From: Candidatus Kuenenia stuttgartensis
GTDB taxonomy: Bacteria; Planctomycetota; GCA-002687715; CAIWVZ01
NCBI GenBank assembly: GCA_945860915.1
Contig: CAMARR010000001.1
Location: 351,277-415,276 of the forward strand
DNA: 64,000 nucleotides
Direction of reading: 5' to 3'
Shown: positions 1 to 8,906 of the stretch, in pieces
Numbering within the stretch: position 1 is the stretch's first letter
How the letters are laid out: each line of letters begins with the position of its first letter
Program-made: the position numbers and the translations under genes
The notes under the pieces: model-generated
Database searches by the model: none
Seen by the model: the letters and a program-made list of their open reading frames with translations, nothing else
Told to the model about the DNA's origin: nothing

Positions 1-2157
1 GTAGGAGATGCCAGCGACAACGCCCCCGGCGTGCCGGGAGTTGGCGATAAGACCGCGATCGCACTCCTAAGTCGATTCGGCGATCTCGAGTCGGTTCTAG
101 ATCACGCGGCGGAAGTCGAGAAACCGAAGCTCCGCGAAAGCTTGCTCGCCAACCGCGAGTTGGCCTACCTCACACGAAAACTCGTGACCATCGACACCGA
201 CTGCGCTGTTCCGGTTCCACTCGATGGATTGGTCTACACCGGGCCAAATCTATCGATCGCGACATCTCTTTTCGCCACGCTCGGATTCAGGAACCTTGCC
301 AAGGCATACGCAGAGAAGCCGAAACCCATCACAGCGAACTATCGAGTAATCCGAACTCTTGCTGAACTTGATGCTCTTCTCGCCGAGTTAAATTCATCGG
401 GATTGACTGCGCTCGACACGGAAACAACCTCCATCGACGCCCTCGAGTCCGTCATCGTTGGGATTTCCGTGTCGACGAGCGACGGCAACGCCGCCTATGT
501 ACCGATGAACGTCGACCCACCAATCATCGAGGATGCGCCCGGGTCCCGATACCGAGGCGAAGCCACCGTTCATTACATGAAACCATGGATCGAGGACCCG
601 GCGAACAAAAAGTGCGGACAGAATGCCAAGTACGACATCCTTGTTTTTCGTCAACATGGCGTCACCGCTGCTGGATACGTCACCGATACCATGCTTGCGT
701 CCTATCTTCTTGAACCCGGCAACCGCGAGCACAACCTTGACGCCCTATCGCTTAGGCACCTGAACTACAGAAAGATCGCGACCACGGACCTCCTCGGAAA
801 GGGTGCTGAGGCCCTGACCATGGACCTACTTCCGATCGACGAGGTCGGTCGATACGCTTGCGAAGACGCCGACATGACTCGTCGTCTCGCAATAAAGTTT
901 CTCCCCGAGATCGACGCGGCCAACTTGCGTGAATTACACGACAGCGTCGAAATGCCGCTCGTGCAAGTCCTAGCTGACATGGAACACACCGGGGTCCGCG
1001 TCGACCGCGAGGGCCTCAAGAAAATGGCGCGCGAATTCGAAGCCGAGGCGGAGCGGCTCGGCGATGAAATCCGTGGAATCGCAGGGCGTGACTTCAATCC
1101 CAACAGCCCAAAGCAACTTGGCGAACTGCTTTTTGAAACCATGAAGGTTCACGAAGCGATCGGGTACAAGCCCAAGCGCACCAAGACTGGCTGGGGAACA
1201 TCGGCGGAGGTCCTCGAAGAACTGGGTGATATACCGCTCGTGAGGCAGATCAGTGAGTATCGAGAGGTTTCGAAGCTCGTTTCCACCTACGTCTTGCCTC
1301 TCCCTAACCTTGTCAGAGCGGACGGAAGAATTCACACGTCCTTCAATCAGGCCGTTGCAGCCACCGGCCGACTTTCGTCGTCCAATCCCAATCTGCAGAA
1401 CATCCCGATCCGAAAGGAATCAGGCCGACGTATCCGCGCTTGTTTCCTGCCTACTGACGACAACCACGTCCTCATGTCAGCCGACTACTCTCAAATTGAA
1501 CTTCGACTCTTGGCCCACTTTGCCAAGGATGATGCGCTCCTAACTGCGTTCCGTGAAGGTCGCGACATTCACCGAGAGACCGCAGCTCGTGTCTTCGGGA
1601 CTCCTTCCGACTCTGTCGACGGCGCGACGCGCGCGCGTGCGAAGGCCGTCAACTTCGGTGTCCTCTACGGAATGGGTCCACAAAGACTCGCGCGAGAAAC
1701 CGGTCTCACCCTTGATGAGGCCAAGGCGTTCATCGGTCGCTATTTCGATGCATTTCCTAAGGTCAAGGGATTCCTCGAGTCGCTTAAGGAGGAGGCCCGG
1801 CGCACCGGTATGGTGACGACGATTCTTGGTCGACGCCGGCCTATTCCAGAGATCTCATCTCCTAATGGCATGCTTCGATCACAAGCTGAGAACATGGCCG
1901 TCAACACGCCGATTCAAGGATCGGCGGCAGATCTAATCAAGGTCGCAATGATCCGTGTTGCGAACTCCATTAAGAAACATGGACACAGGGCCCGACTAGT
2001 TCTTCAGGTTCACGACGAACTTCTGCTCGACGTCCCGAAAGATGAAGTGGACGCGCTCACACAACTGGTCCGTGACGGAATGGAGAACGCCTTCTCCCTT
2101 GACGTTCCACTCAAAGTCGATCTCGGCTGCGGGAAGGACTGGCTCGAAGCTCACTAA
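1..2157 (+). CDS. polA: DNA polymerase I, 5' end cut by window edge
   Basis: Family A DNA polymerase for Okazaki-fragment maturation and repair synthesis in the cytosol. The frame is open from base 1 and already encodes the end of the 5'-3' exonuclease domain (GDASDNAPGVPGVGDK, a helix-hairpin-helix), so the GTG at 31 is internal and the true start lies outside the window. In this 718-residue fragment the proofreading motifs are present: DTET near 139, NAKYD near 208 and YACEDAD near 285. The 3'-5' exonuclease therefore looks active. Polymerase motifs follow: A, DYSQIELR near 495; B, RAKAVNFGVLYG near 545; C, VHDE near 670. The gene converges on lgt with 22 bp between the stops. Identity is certain; only the N-terminus is missing. 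Confidence 0.97.
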   Translation, partial: VGDASDNAPGVPGVGDKTAIALLSRFGDLESVLDHAAEVEKPKLRESLLANRELAYLTRKLVTIDTDCAVPVPLDGLVYTGPNLSIATSLFATLGFRNLAKAYAEKPKPITANYRVIRTLAELDALLAELNSSGLTALDTETTSIDALESVIVGISVSTSDGNAAYVPMNVDPPIIEDAPGSRYRGEATVHYMKPWIEDPANKKCGQNAKYDILVFRQHGVTAAGYVTDTMLASYLLEPGNREHNLDALSLRHLNYRKIATTDLLGKGAEALTMDLLPIDEVGRYACEDADMTRRLAIKFLPEIDAANLRELHDSVEMPLVQVLADMEHTGVRVDREGLKKMAREFEAEAERLGDEIRGIAGRDFNPNSPKQLGELLFETMKVHEAIGYKPKRTKTGWGTSAEVLEELGDIPLVRQISEYREVSKLVSTYVLPLPNLVRADGRIHTSFNQAVAATGRLSSSNPNLQNIPIRKESGRRIRACFLPTDDNHVLMSADYSQIELRLLAHFAKDDALLTAFREGRDIHRETAARVFGTPSDSVDGATRARAKAVNFGVLYGMGPQRLARETGLTLDEAKAFIGRYFDAFPKVKGFLESLKEEARRTGMVTTILGRRRPIPEISSPNGMLRSQAENMAVNTPIQGSAADLIKVAMIRVANSIKKHGHRARLVLQVHDELLLDVPKDEVDALTQLVRDGMENAFSLDVPLKVDLGCGKDWLEAH

Positions 2158-2179
2158 CCGTTACTCTCGCAACGGAACT

Positions 2180-3061
2180 TCATGCGGCATCCGGAGCTGA
2201 CCATCGCGATGCCGGATCCACTCTCAACTTTTGGTTACGCGACAGGTGCCAGATCATCGCTAAGGCGATGACTCCCGTCACAATGCCCAGAAACTGGCTG
2301 GTTGAAAGCGGTCCAAGCGCGCCTCGGTCGTCGTCGTCCCGATAAAACTCGATGATCGATCGAGTGATCGCCTTTAGAAAGACGAACATCCAGAATACTT
2401 GTCCATGAAACGCCTTGCGCTTCCAAAGCCAGTAGAGCACTGCGCAAAGCAGGAATCCATTGAGGGACATGTAGACCTGGGTTGGGTGCAACCACATGCC
2501 TTGATGATCGCCTGCGAGGTTGCCGTTGTTGGCTGGAATATTGATGCCTAGAAACGAACCGGATTCGAAGCGGGTGGAGAATTTGATCGCAAGCGGGAAT
2601 GACGCATCGCAGACCTTCCCGTAATCGTCTCCCACGAGGAGACACCCGATCCGACCAACCCCTAGTCCTAGCGCGCCCCCGATGCCTCCCGCGTCGGCCA
2701 CCTGCCAAAGGGGCAGCTTCTCTCTAACCGTCTTCCATATCCCAAACGTGACGGCGCCGATCATTCCCCCATACATCACCATCCCACCCTTATCGATTCG
2801 AATCGCATCAATCCAACGACCGCTGAATTCGTGATTCTGAACGATGACGTAGAGAGCGCGTGCGCCAACCACCACACCGACGAGGATCCAAAACAAAACG
2901 CTGTCGAGACTCCCGAATGCGCGGAAGCCCTCACGGCGCAAGAGTCGCTCCATGAGTTTCGAGCCAAGGAGAAACGCTAAAGCCACCATGACGCCGAACG
3001 CCCGAATCGGGATTACGTTGTCGGTAAACGGCAGCGGGATTTCAAAGAGAACTGGCCACAT
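2180..3061 (-). CDS. lgt: Prolipoprotein diacylglyceryl transferase
   Basis: Inner-membrane enzyme that moves diacylglycerol from phosphatidylglycerol onto the lipobox cysteine of prelipoproteins, the first step of lipoprotein maturation. The 293-residue protein has several hydrophobic helices. It carries the Lgt signature GVGRIGCLLVGDDYG around 135-148, a GGMVMYGG loop at 92-99 and HPTQVY at 192-197. In E. coli the loop position that holds His103 is histidine; here it is Tyr, a substitution I believe also occurs in other Lgt proteins. The start is the ATG at 3061, which gives a typical short periplasmic N-terminus before the first helix. The window encodes at least five likely lipoprotein clients (17881, 26410, 38635, 12123, 50408). 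The gene is divergent from prs across about 150 bp. Confidence 0.95.
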   Translation of the reverse strand: MWPVLFEIPLPFTDNVIPIRAFGVMVALAFLLGSKLMERLLRREGFRAFGSLDSVLFWILVGVVVGARALYVIVQNHEFSGRWIDAIRIDKGGMVMYGGMIGAVTFGIWKTVREKLPLWQVADAGGIGGALGLGVGRIGCLLVGDDYGKVCDASFPLAIKFSTRFESGSFLGINIPANNGNLAGDHQGMWLHPTQVYMSLNGFLLCAVLYWLWKRKAFHGQVFWMFVFLKAITRSIIEFYRDDDDRGALGPLSTSQFLGIVTGVIALAMIWHLSRNQKLRVDPASRWSAPDAA

Positions 3062-3210
3062 GATGGTCGGTATCCTACTCTCCCTGTTCCGGCGTGCTTG
3101 AGGTCGGGCAACTGGGGGCCTATCATCCCGCCACTCCCGCGGCGGCTGTCGGAATCGAAGCCTGCAGCGCCACGTCGCGGAATATTCGTCACGCTACTCT
3201 GGGGAACGCG

Positions 3211-4251
3211 ATGACCACTCCATCAATTCGTCGACCGGACCGCGGCAAACTGTCATTGATCGCCTGCACGTCGGGCAAACTCTTCGCAAGCCGCGTTGAA
3301 CGACAGCTCATGGATCTCATTCGTGCCGAGGACGGGGATGCCGAACCGGTGATGCGCGAATCCGAGGAAGTCACCTTCGCGAACGGCGAGATGAAAACCG
3401 TCATTCACGAGAACATCCGTGGCGACGACGTCTACGTGGTGCAGTGCATTGATGATCCATGCTCGGGTAAGACGGTGAACGACAATCTGATGTCGCTCCT
3501 GACGGCAGTACACGCTGCATTCCAATCGGACGCTGAGAGCATCACCGCTGTAATCCCGCAGTTCCCTTATTCCCGGCAAGAGCGCAAGAAAGCTCGTGAG
3601 TCGATCACGGCCAAGCTCGTTTCGGGAATGCTCGAGTCGGCAGGGGCCAAACGCGTCATCACGCTCGACATTCACTCGGAGGCCATTGAAGGTTTCTTCA
3701 ATCACTCGATCCTCGAAGATCTTCACGCATCGAAGGCGCTGATCGATTATTACCGTTCCCGCTTCCCCGTCGAGAACCTCTGCATCGTCGCCCCCGACAC
3801 CGGTGGTGCCCACATGGCGCGGCACTATTCGAACGTTTTCCAGGCAGCGCTCGCTGTGGTCGACAAAGCCCGCGACTACTCCCGTGCGTCGGTCATTGAA
3901 AGCATGCGACTCGTCGGCAACGTCGACGGCAAGCGTGTCTTCATGCCAGACGACCTCATCGCGACGGGTGGGACTCTGATCAACGCTTGCCGGTTGTTAA
4001 AGGAAAATGGCGCGAAAGAGATCGTTCTGGCCTGTTCGCTCGCCTTCCTGAACGGAAGCGCCAGAGAGAAGCTCACGAAGGCCCATAAAGAGGGTCTTTT
4101 CGAGGCCCTCATTGGGACGGACGCAGTGCAACACGGGGACTCATTTTCTCGCGATAACCCGTGGTATCACGAGGTTACGGTGGCGCCGTTGTTCGCGAAC
4201 GTAATCTTCAATATCAACCGCCGCCGGTCCGTCAGCGCTCTTCTACGGTAG
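3211..4251 (+). CDS. prs: Ribose-phosphate pyrophosphokinase
   Basis: Makes PRPP from ribose 5-phosphate and ATP for purine, pyrimidine, NAD, His and Trp synthesis in the cytosol. I chose the ATG at 3211 (346 residues) because the longer frame from 3094 adds 39 residues that do not resemble the family. Family blocks are clear: NDNLMSLLTAVHAA, IPQFPYSRQERK followed by ESITAKLVSGMLESAGA, and the LDIHSEAIEGFF segment. The PRPP-binding loop reads DDLIATGGT (usual form DDMIDTGGT) near residue 248. It is somewhat longer than the usual 310-320 residues because of extra N- and C-terminal segments. It is transcribed alone, divergent from lgt; no strong Shine-Dalgarno is visible. Confidence 0.92.
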   Translation: MTTPSIRRPDRGKLSLIACTSGKLFASRVERQLMDLIRAEDGDAEPVMRESEEVTFANGEMKTVIHENIRGDDVYVVQCIDDPCSGKTVNDNLMSLLTAVHAAFQSDAESITAVIPQFPYSRQERKKARESITAKLVSGMLESAGAKRVITLDIHSEAIEGFFNHSILEDLHASKALIDYYRSRFPVENLCIVAPDTGGAHMARHYSNVFQAALAVVDKARDYSRASVIESMRLVGNVDGKRVFMPDDLIATGGTLINACRLLKENGAKEIVLACSLAFLNGSAREKLTKAHKEGLFEALIGTDAVQHGDSFSRDNPWYHEVTVAPLFANVIFNINRRRSVSALLR

Positions 4252-4376
4252 CCCGCGGGCGGACGCCGGCTTAGACCTTGCTTTTTTTGAGGTTGGTTTG
4301 CCGTCCGTAAAGTATGTGCCAGACGTTACACTACGCCACAGCCGGTCGGGCTAGCCCCGTACCAGGAGTTCAGTCA

Positions 4377-5876
4377 ATGCGTACTCCTCGATTGTTCCTA
4401 CCTCTCGTCCTCGCGGTTCTAGCCTCATCGCTGACTGCCCAGCTGTCCATCTTCAAAATGAAGACGGGGAAAGAGCAGCAGGGCATCATCGTCGAAGAGT
4501 CGGGATCTTCCTACAAAATCGAAACCCCCGACGGCAAGACGCTCCGCATCAACAAGGCGGATGTGGAGGTCGTTGAGGAGACCAACAAGACCGGGAACCC
4601 TGATCTCGACAAAATGTTGGAAGGCGCGGATCGCACCGACCCGGATGTCATGCTTCGTGTGGCTAGCGCTGCCAAGGAGAAGAAGCTCTCCGTGTGGCGA
4701 GCACTCGCCCGTGCCGCTCTCAAGGAGAACCCGGCGCATGACGGGCTAAACCTCCTCCTCGGCAACGTCAAGGTTGGCGACCGCTGGTACGCCGACAAGA
4801 AAGAGGGCGAAGAAGCCCGAGCCAAGGCCATGGCAGCGGAGATGAAAGAGAAAGGCTACCTGCGAGTTGAGGGCGGCTGGATCAAGAAGGAAGACAAGGC
4901 CGCATTCGACAAAGACAAGTCCAAGTGGATGAAGGACGACGAGACGCTTTGGCGCCCCAAAGACGAAGTCATGAAATCGAAGGGCTATGTCCTTCGCAAA
5001 GGCCAGTGGATCAAACTCGGATCTGAAGAAGACCAAGCGGACGCAGAGAAGTTTAAGGAGCTCATGGGCGATGAAATCTGGATCCAAACATCCAAGCATT
5101 TCCGCCTGTTCGTGCAAGGATTCGAGCCGGATGTGGTCGCAGGCTTCTCAAAGGAAGTCGAAGCGACATACGACTGGTTCCTAGTTCAGGTCGGGAAGCC
5201 CGCGGACTTCCCCCTCTGGGGCGAACGACGTGCGGATCTCTGGGTGTTTAAGGATATCCCCACCAAGAACCAGTGGCTCAAGCACTACAAGAACCGATAC
5301 GGAATGGGCGATGACACGGCGGCGTTCTTCGAAAAAGCGCACAACTTCATCGGCGGGATGCTCGGCGGAATCACGCCTTCACAAGGCGAGGATCTACGCA
5401 ATCAACTCGTCCACATTTCATCGCACTTCATGATCCAGTCCTTCTCCCGAGGACTTAAGGGGACGCCGTCGTGGCTTTCCGAAGGCTGGTCCCACTACGC
5501 GGAACACACTCGACTCGGCAACGGCCATGTCTGCTGCTCAACAAAGTCCCAGTACGGCGGTGAAGGTGGTAAGGCTGAAAAGAAGTTCACCACAAAAGAC
5601 GCCAAGGACCGCTGTAAGGGTCTAGTCCGCCAAGGTGCTGCTCCCCCATTCGAGTCGATCTCGAAGCTCGGCCTGAATGAGCTATCGGGAGATCACCTCT
5701 CGAAGGGCTTCTCGGTTATCGACTGGCTCATGTCCACACAAAAAGAGGCGTTTGTCGCCTGGCTTGAGGGCATGAACACAGCAGATCAACAGGCGGCACT
5801 CGGAGAAGCCTTCAAGGGATGGACCTTCGGCGCACTCGATGGCGAGTGGGGCAAGATGGTCAAACAGAAGTACTAG
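4377..5876 (+). CDS. Exported protein with degenerate zincin motif
   Basis: Unrecognised exported protein, 499 residues from the ATG at 4377. This start places a signal peptide (LVLAVLASSLTA, then Gln) at the N-terminus; the longer frame from 4314 would bury it. A charged Lys-rich middle region holds two related units of the form KGYLRVEGGWI and KGYVLRKGQWI. The C-terminal half ends in a domain like gluzincin peptidases. HISSH at 346-350 is followed 18 residues later by Glu369 within WLSEGWSHY, the exact HExxH-x18-E spacing of M1-type zincins. The catalytic Glu of HExxH is replaced by Ile. The metal site may survive while hydrolysis is probably lost. Followed by a hairpin at 5901-5931. Function unknown. 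Confidence 0.8.
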   Translation: MRTPRLFLPLVLAVLASSLTAQLSIFKMKTGKEQQGIIVEESGSSYKIETPDGKTLRINKADVEVVEETNKTGNPDLDKMLEGADRTDPDVMLRVASAAKEKKLSVWRALARAALKENPAHDGLNLLLGNVKVGDRWYADKKEGEEARAKAMAAEMKEKGYLRVEGGWIKKEDKAAFDKDKSKWMKDDETLWRPKDEVMKSKGYVLRKGQWIKLGSEEDQADAEKFKELMGDEIWIQTSKHFRLFVQGFEPDVVAGFSKEVEATYDWFLVQVGKPADFPLWGERRADLWVFKDIPTKNQWLKHYKNRYGMGDDTAAFFEKAHNFIGGMLGGITPSQGEDLRNQLVHISSHFMIQSFSRGLKGTPSWLSEGWSHYAEHTRLGNGHVCCSTKSQYGGEGGKAEKKFTTKDAKDRCKGLVRQGAAPPFESISKLGLNELSGDHLSKGFSVIDWLMSTQKEAFVAWLEGMNTADQQAALGEAFKGWTFGALDGEWGKMVKQKY

Positions 5877-5900
5877 TCCCGTTTAGCCGGATACTGCAAT

Positions 5901-5931
5901 GAAAGGGCCCCACACGAATCAGGGCCCTTTC
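5901..5931 (+). terminator. Hairpin between convergent genes
   Basis: A perfect 10-bp inverted repeat, GAAAGGGCCC and GGGCCCTTTC, with an 11-base loop lies between the convergent stops at 5876 and 5960. It is followed on the plus strand by a weak T-containing stretch (AGCATTTCT), so it may end transcription of the 4377 gene. No T-run follows on the minus strand. Confidence 0.5.
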
Positions 5932-5959
5932 AGCATTTCTGGCATTGATCAAACGAAGC

Positions 5960-8494
5960 CTAACTCGCAGACCTCTTCGGAAGAATCAGGATCGAGTTGA
6001 GGAACAAGCGAGAAAGCCCGTGCCATCCCCCACGAAAGTTCGGGTCCTCCGCGAAGAGGACCAACGCGCCATCGCCAACTGAGCTCACAGTCAAATAGGA
6101 CTTTCCTCGGAGTTGCTTTTCATCATCATCATTAACGTAGCCGGCGATCGGAGGTGCGTCAGCGAACCACCCTACATGAGTTCCAGGTCCACTCGGGTCG
6201 AATGCCGAGAGTCCACTCTTAAACGCGGTCAATTCGCCGCGATAGCCGAATGCCAAAGGCTGTGCCGGGTCCAGTTCCACCCGGAAAATTGAGCCCGGTG
6301 CTTGGCGCTTGCGGTCCTGCTCTTCACGTTCCTCAGTCAGGCGAACAGGGCGACTGGCGGCCTTTCGCTCAGGATTGAAGGCCTTCACGTCCGAGAGCGA
6401 GTCCTTGCCGAGTGAGCCAAACGCCGAACTTCCCATCGCCACCACCACGCCACCGTCCGACATGAATTCACGAAGGGCTGTTCGCGTATCGACGTTGGTG
6501 ATTCCACGACCCTCGGTGAAGACGACTGCCGTCGCCCTCGCCAGATTTCGGCGCGTCAGCGATTCTTCAGTCACCACGCTATATGGAATCCGATGGATCT
6601 GGTCGAGAAGGAATCGCGCTGCACCAAATGAAGTGGCATCCCTGCCCCGCCCTGCGACCAAGAGGACGCGAGGCTGATTCAACGAGGGGAATGACGCCGA
6701 GCCAAGATCAATGCCCTTCTGCGACAAGCCCGACGCGACGGGCCGCACAAAACCGCCCGCAGCGACTGCTGACTTGATTGCAGCCTCGATCTCAGAAGAG
6801 TTCTCGTTCCGCCGGACAAGGAACGCCCCTCGTGAGTACACCTGTCCCGAGTGGGTAAAGGTCTTCTGCGCGCATCGAACAAGAACCCCTGCGCGAAGGA
6901 GACTCGCCAACGCCCCAACCGATCCCGAATTCGAAGCATCAAGGAGCCAGCCCACGGGCGACGGACCCTCAGCCAACGTTCCGGGGCGCGGGACTACGTC
7001 ACCAACCTGCTCCGCATCAACAGTCAAAGGCTGAGACACTTCGAAGCATGGAACGCCGAATGCAAGAGGCTGACTCCATGCCGAGACATCGTAGAAGTAG
7101 AGCTCACGAATGTCCGTCCTTGGTTCGAGGAGCGTCTTGGCAAGACGCTTCAACGGCTGATCGAGCGAAACAAAGTAGGTGCCCGCCGGAAATGTGCGAT
7201 CTACGACTTCCGCTCCATAGACATCCTTGACTCGAGGCAAAGTCCACGCGATCTTTGAGCGCTGAACTTCAATCCCTTGTAGACGCAGGTTCGCGGCCAG
7301 AGCATCCGCGCGCTGCGGATCGGTTTCAGTGTCAAGGATAAAAGCTCTTACCGCGCCGCCTCGACCCTCTTCGACGGCCGTTCGACGAAAGTCGTGCCAG
7401 TCCCGAAGCAATTCATCACGGCGTTTCACTGCTGTTGCAACGGTCGAGAGGGTCGCGCGTTCGTGGTGACGTAACCGCTCAAGGAGCGTGAGAACACGCC
7501 CGTCATCCCTGCGCATCGCGACGCCTGCGCGACCATTGCCAGCCATTTCGTAGGTCATGCCAATCGCGCCGTTGAGCGATGGCCACGAGTCGCCATAGCC
7601 AGGATAGAAAAGATCGTAGTCTTCGGCTGTGAAATACGGTGCGCCAACTGCATCAAAAGCCGCTGCATTACCCTCACCGAAGATTTTCCCCCACTTGACG
7701 GTCATGGGTGGAAAGTTCGAATTGATGGGCCTGTTGGCAGGGAAAAAGAAGTAGGTCGAGTCGGGATCCATCTCATGGACATCGACGTGCACTTGGGGAC
7801 TCCACGCGGTGAACTTCGGGAGCCTCGCACGAGTTTCGGGCTGGCTTGCGAAGGCCCAATCGCGATTAAGGTCAAAGTTCCAGTGGTTGAATCTCCCAGT
7901 AGGCCACGGTTCGGCATGCTCGAATGTCGCACGATCCACATCCGGAACCGACCCCGCCACCGACCGATACCAGTTCACGTAGCGGTCATGGCCATCAGGA
8001 TTGAGGCACGGATCCAAGATAATCACCGCGTGCGCAAGCCACGAGGCCACATCGTCGCCGCCATCGCTAGCTAGGCGATGTAATACCGCAAGAAACGCCT
8101 CCGTCCCCGAGGCTTCGTTCCCGTGCACATTAAACGATAGCCAAACTACGCAGGGCAAGTCTGCGATCATTGCCGCGACATCACGTTGCGCCGGGTCGAT
8201 CCGTGGGTCTCCTAGCTTCCGGAGTCCATCCTTGATCGCGGGCAGGCGGGCGGAGTTCGCCGACGAGGTGGCAATGACAAGGGTCAACGGCCGCCCCTCC
8301 GTTGTTGTCCCGTAAGATTCGACACCGATTCGGTCCGAAGCAGCGTCGACCGCACGAACGTAGGACATTACTTCGTCATGTCGAGTGAACGTCGCTCCAA
8401 GTGGACGTCCGAAGAACTCGTCCGGGCTCATCACGGTTGGTGCTTGGGCGATTAAAGATGAAACGAAAACTGCAGCAATTAGGAACAGTCGCAT
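5960..8494 (-). CDS. Exported M14-family zinc carboxypeptidase
   Basis: Predicted exported metallocarboxypeptidase of 844 residues. A signal peptide (FLIAAVFVSSLIA, then Gln17) precedes an M14 catalytic domain. The zinc ligands are H124 and E127 in HGNEASG and a later His in DVHEM (about 240). NPDG at 165 and FDLNRDW at 207-213 are further family blocks, and YEMAGNG near 325 should hold the catalytic Glu. About 450 further residues follow. They include a stretch (PRVLLVAGRGRD through FMSDGGVVVAMGSSAFG) that looks like a class I glutamine-amidotransferase-type fold without an evident catalytic Cys, as seen behind some long M14 proteins. Probably digests peptides in the periplasm or outside. 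Monocistronic, with a 66-bp gap to the next minus-strand gene. Confidence 0.9.
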   Translation of the reverse strand: MRLFLIAAVFVSSLIAQAPTVMSPDEFFGRPLGATFTRHDEVMSYVRAVDAASDRIGVESYGTTTEGRPLTLVIATSSANSARLPAIKDGLRKLGDPRIDPAQRDVAAMIADLPCVVWLSFNVHGNEASGTEAFLAVLHRLASDGGDDVASWLAHAVIILDPCLNPDGHDRYVNWYRSVAGSVPDVDRATFEHAEPWPTGRFNHWNFDLNRDWAFASQPETRARLPKFTAWSPQVHVDVHEMDPDSTYFFFPANRPINSNFPPMTVKWGKIFGEGNAAAFDAVGAPYFTAEDYDLFYPGYGDSWPSLNGAIGMTYEMAGNGRAGVAMRRDDGRVLTLLERLRHHERATLSTVATAVKRRDELLRDWHDFRRTAVEEGRGGAVRAFILDTETDPQRADALAANLRLQGIEVQRSKIAWTLPRVKDVYGAEVVDRTFPAGTYFVSLDQPLKRLAKTLLEPRTDIRELYFYDVSAWSQPLAFGVPCFEVSQPLTVDAEQVGDVVPRPGTLAEGPSPVGWLLDASNSGSVGALASLLRAGVLVRCAQKTFTHSGQVYSRGAFLVRRNENSSEIEAAIKSAVAAGGFVRPVASGLSQKGIDLGSASFPSLNQPRVLLVAGRGRDATSFGAARFLLDQIHRIPYSVVTEESLTRRNLARATAVVFTEGRGITNVDTRTALREFMSDGGVVVAMGSSAFGSLGKDSLSDVKAFNPERKAASRPVRLTEEREEQDRKRQAPGSIFRVELDPAQPLAFGYRGELTAFKSGLSAFDPSGPGTHVGWFADAPPIAGYVNDDDEKQLRGKSYLTVSSVGDGALVLFAEDPNFRGGWHGLSRLFLNSILILPKRSAS

Positions 8495-8560
8495 AGTGCT
8501 CTCACGCCCAAGTGATTCGGGCGACGGGGATTCTATGCGTTCGAGACGTGAGCCGCCTGT

Positions 8561-8899
8561 TCAATCGCGGCGGCGGCCAAGAAGCCAGCCGCCTACCACC
8601 AGAAGCAACAGCAGCGCTGCCGAGCAAATGACCAATAACGAGCCTGCGGCCATGTGCGACTTCGGTGTGGGAGTTGCTTCCCTGATTCGCTTCTGAAACT
8701 CACGTTCCTTGCGCATATTCTCCGCTTCCACGGCGGGATTCGAGAGGTCGGTCGGTGGAGCTTCAATATCAGAGTCACGGCTTTCCGGAGGTGGCGCCGG
8801 GCGAAAGATCGGAGGCTCTCCAACGAGGGTCGGACGCGACACGGGCTCTTGGCCGAGTGTCGCGGCGGCGATCATGAGGGCGACGAATCCGAATCTCAT
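8561..8899 (-). CDS. Small exported protein with C-terminal membrane anchor
   Basis: Unrecognised 112-residue protein. I take the ATG at 8899, 7 bp after the stop of the upstream O-antigen-ligase gene, because it places a clean signal peptide first (MRFGFVALMIAAATLG, then Gln). The mature part is short, Pro- and Glu-rich, with a charged heptad-like stretch (VEAENMRKEREFQKRIREA). It ends in one long hydrophobic helix (SLLVICSAALLLLLVVGGWL) and an arginine tail, LGRRRD. This layout resembles a tail-anchored or sorting-signal protein, but I see no LPxTG or PEP-type motif. Almost certainly co-transcribed with the 8907 gene, which suggests a role near that glycan-ligating membrane protein. Confidence 0.7.
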   Translation of the reverse strand: MRFGFVALMIAAATLGQEPVSRPTLVGEPPIFRPAPPPESRDSDIEAPPTDLSNPAVEAENMRKEREFQKRIREATPTPKSHMAAGSLLVICSAALLLLLVVGGWLLGRRRD

Positions 8900-8906
8900 A
8901 CAAAAC

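Noticed and set aside
3253-3825. 190-residue minus-strand frame across prs
   Set aside because: Mirror of prs, which has all family blocks; no independent evidence for a second gene.
4282-4288. Seven-T run downstream of prs
   Set aside because: The upstream GC-rich bases do not form a stem of useful length next to it, so I do not call a terminator.
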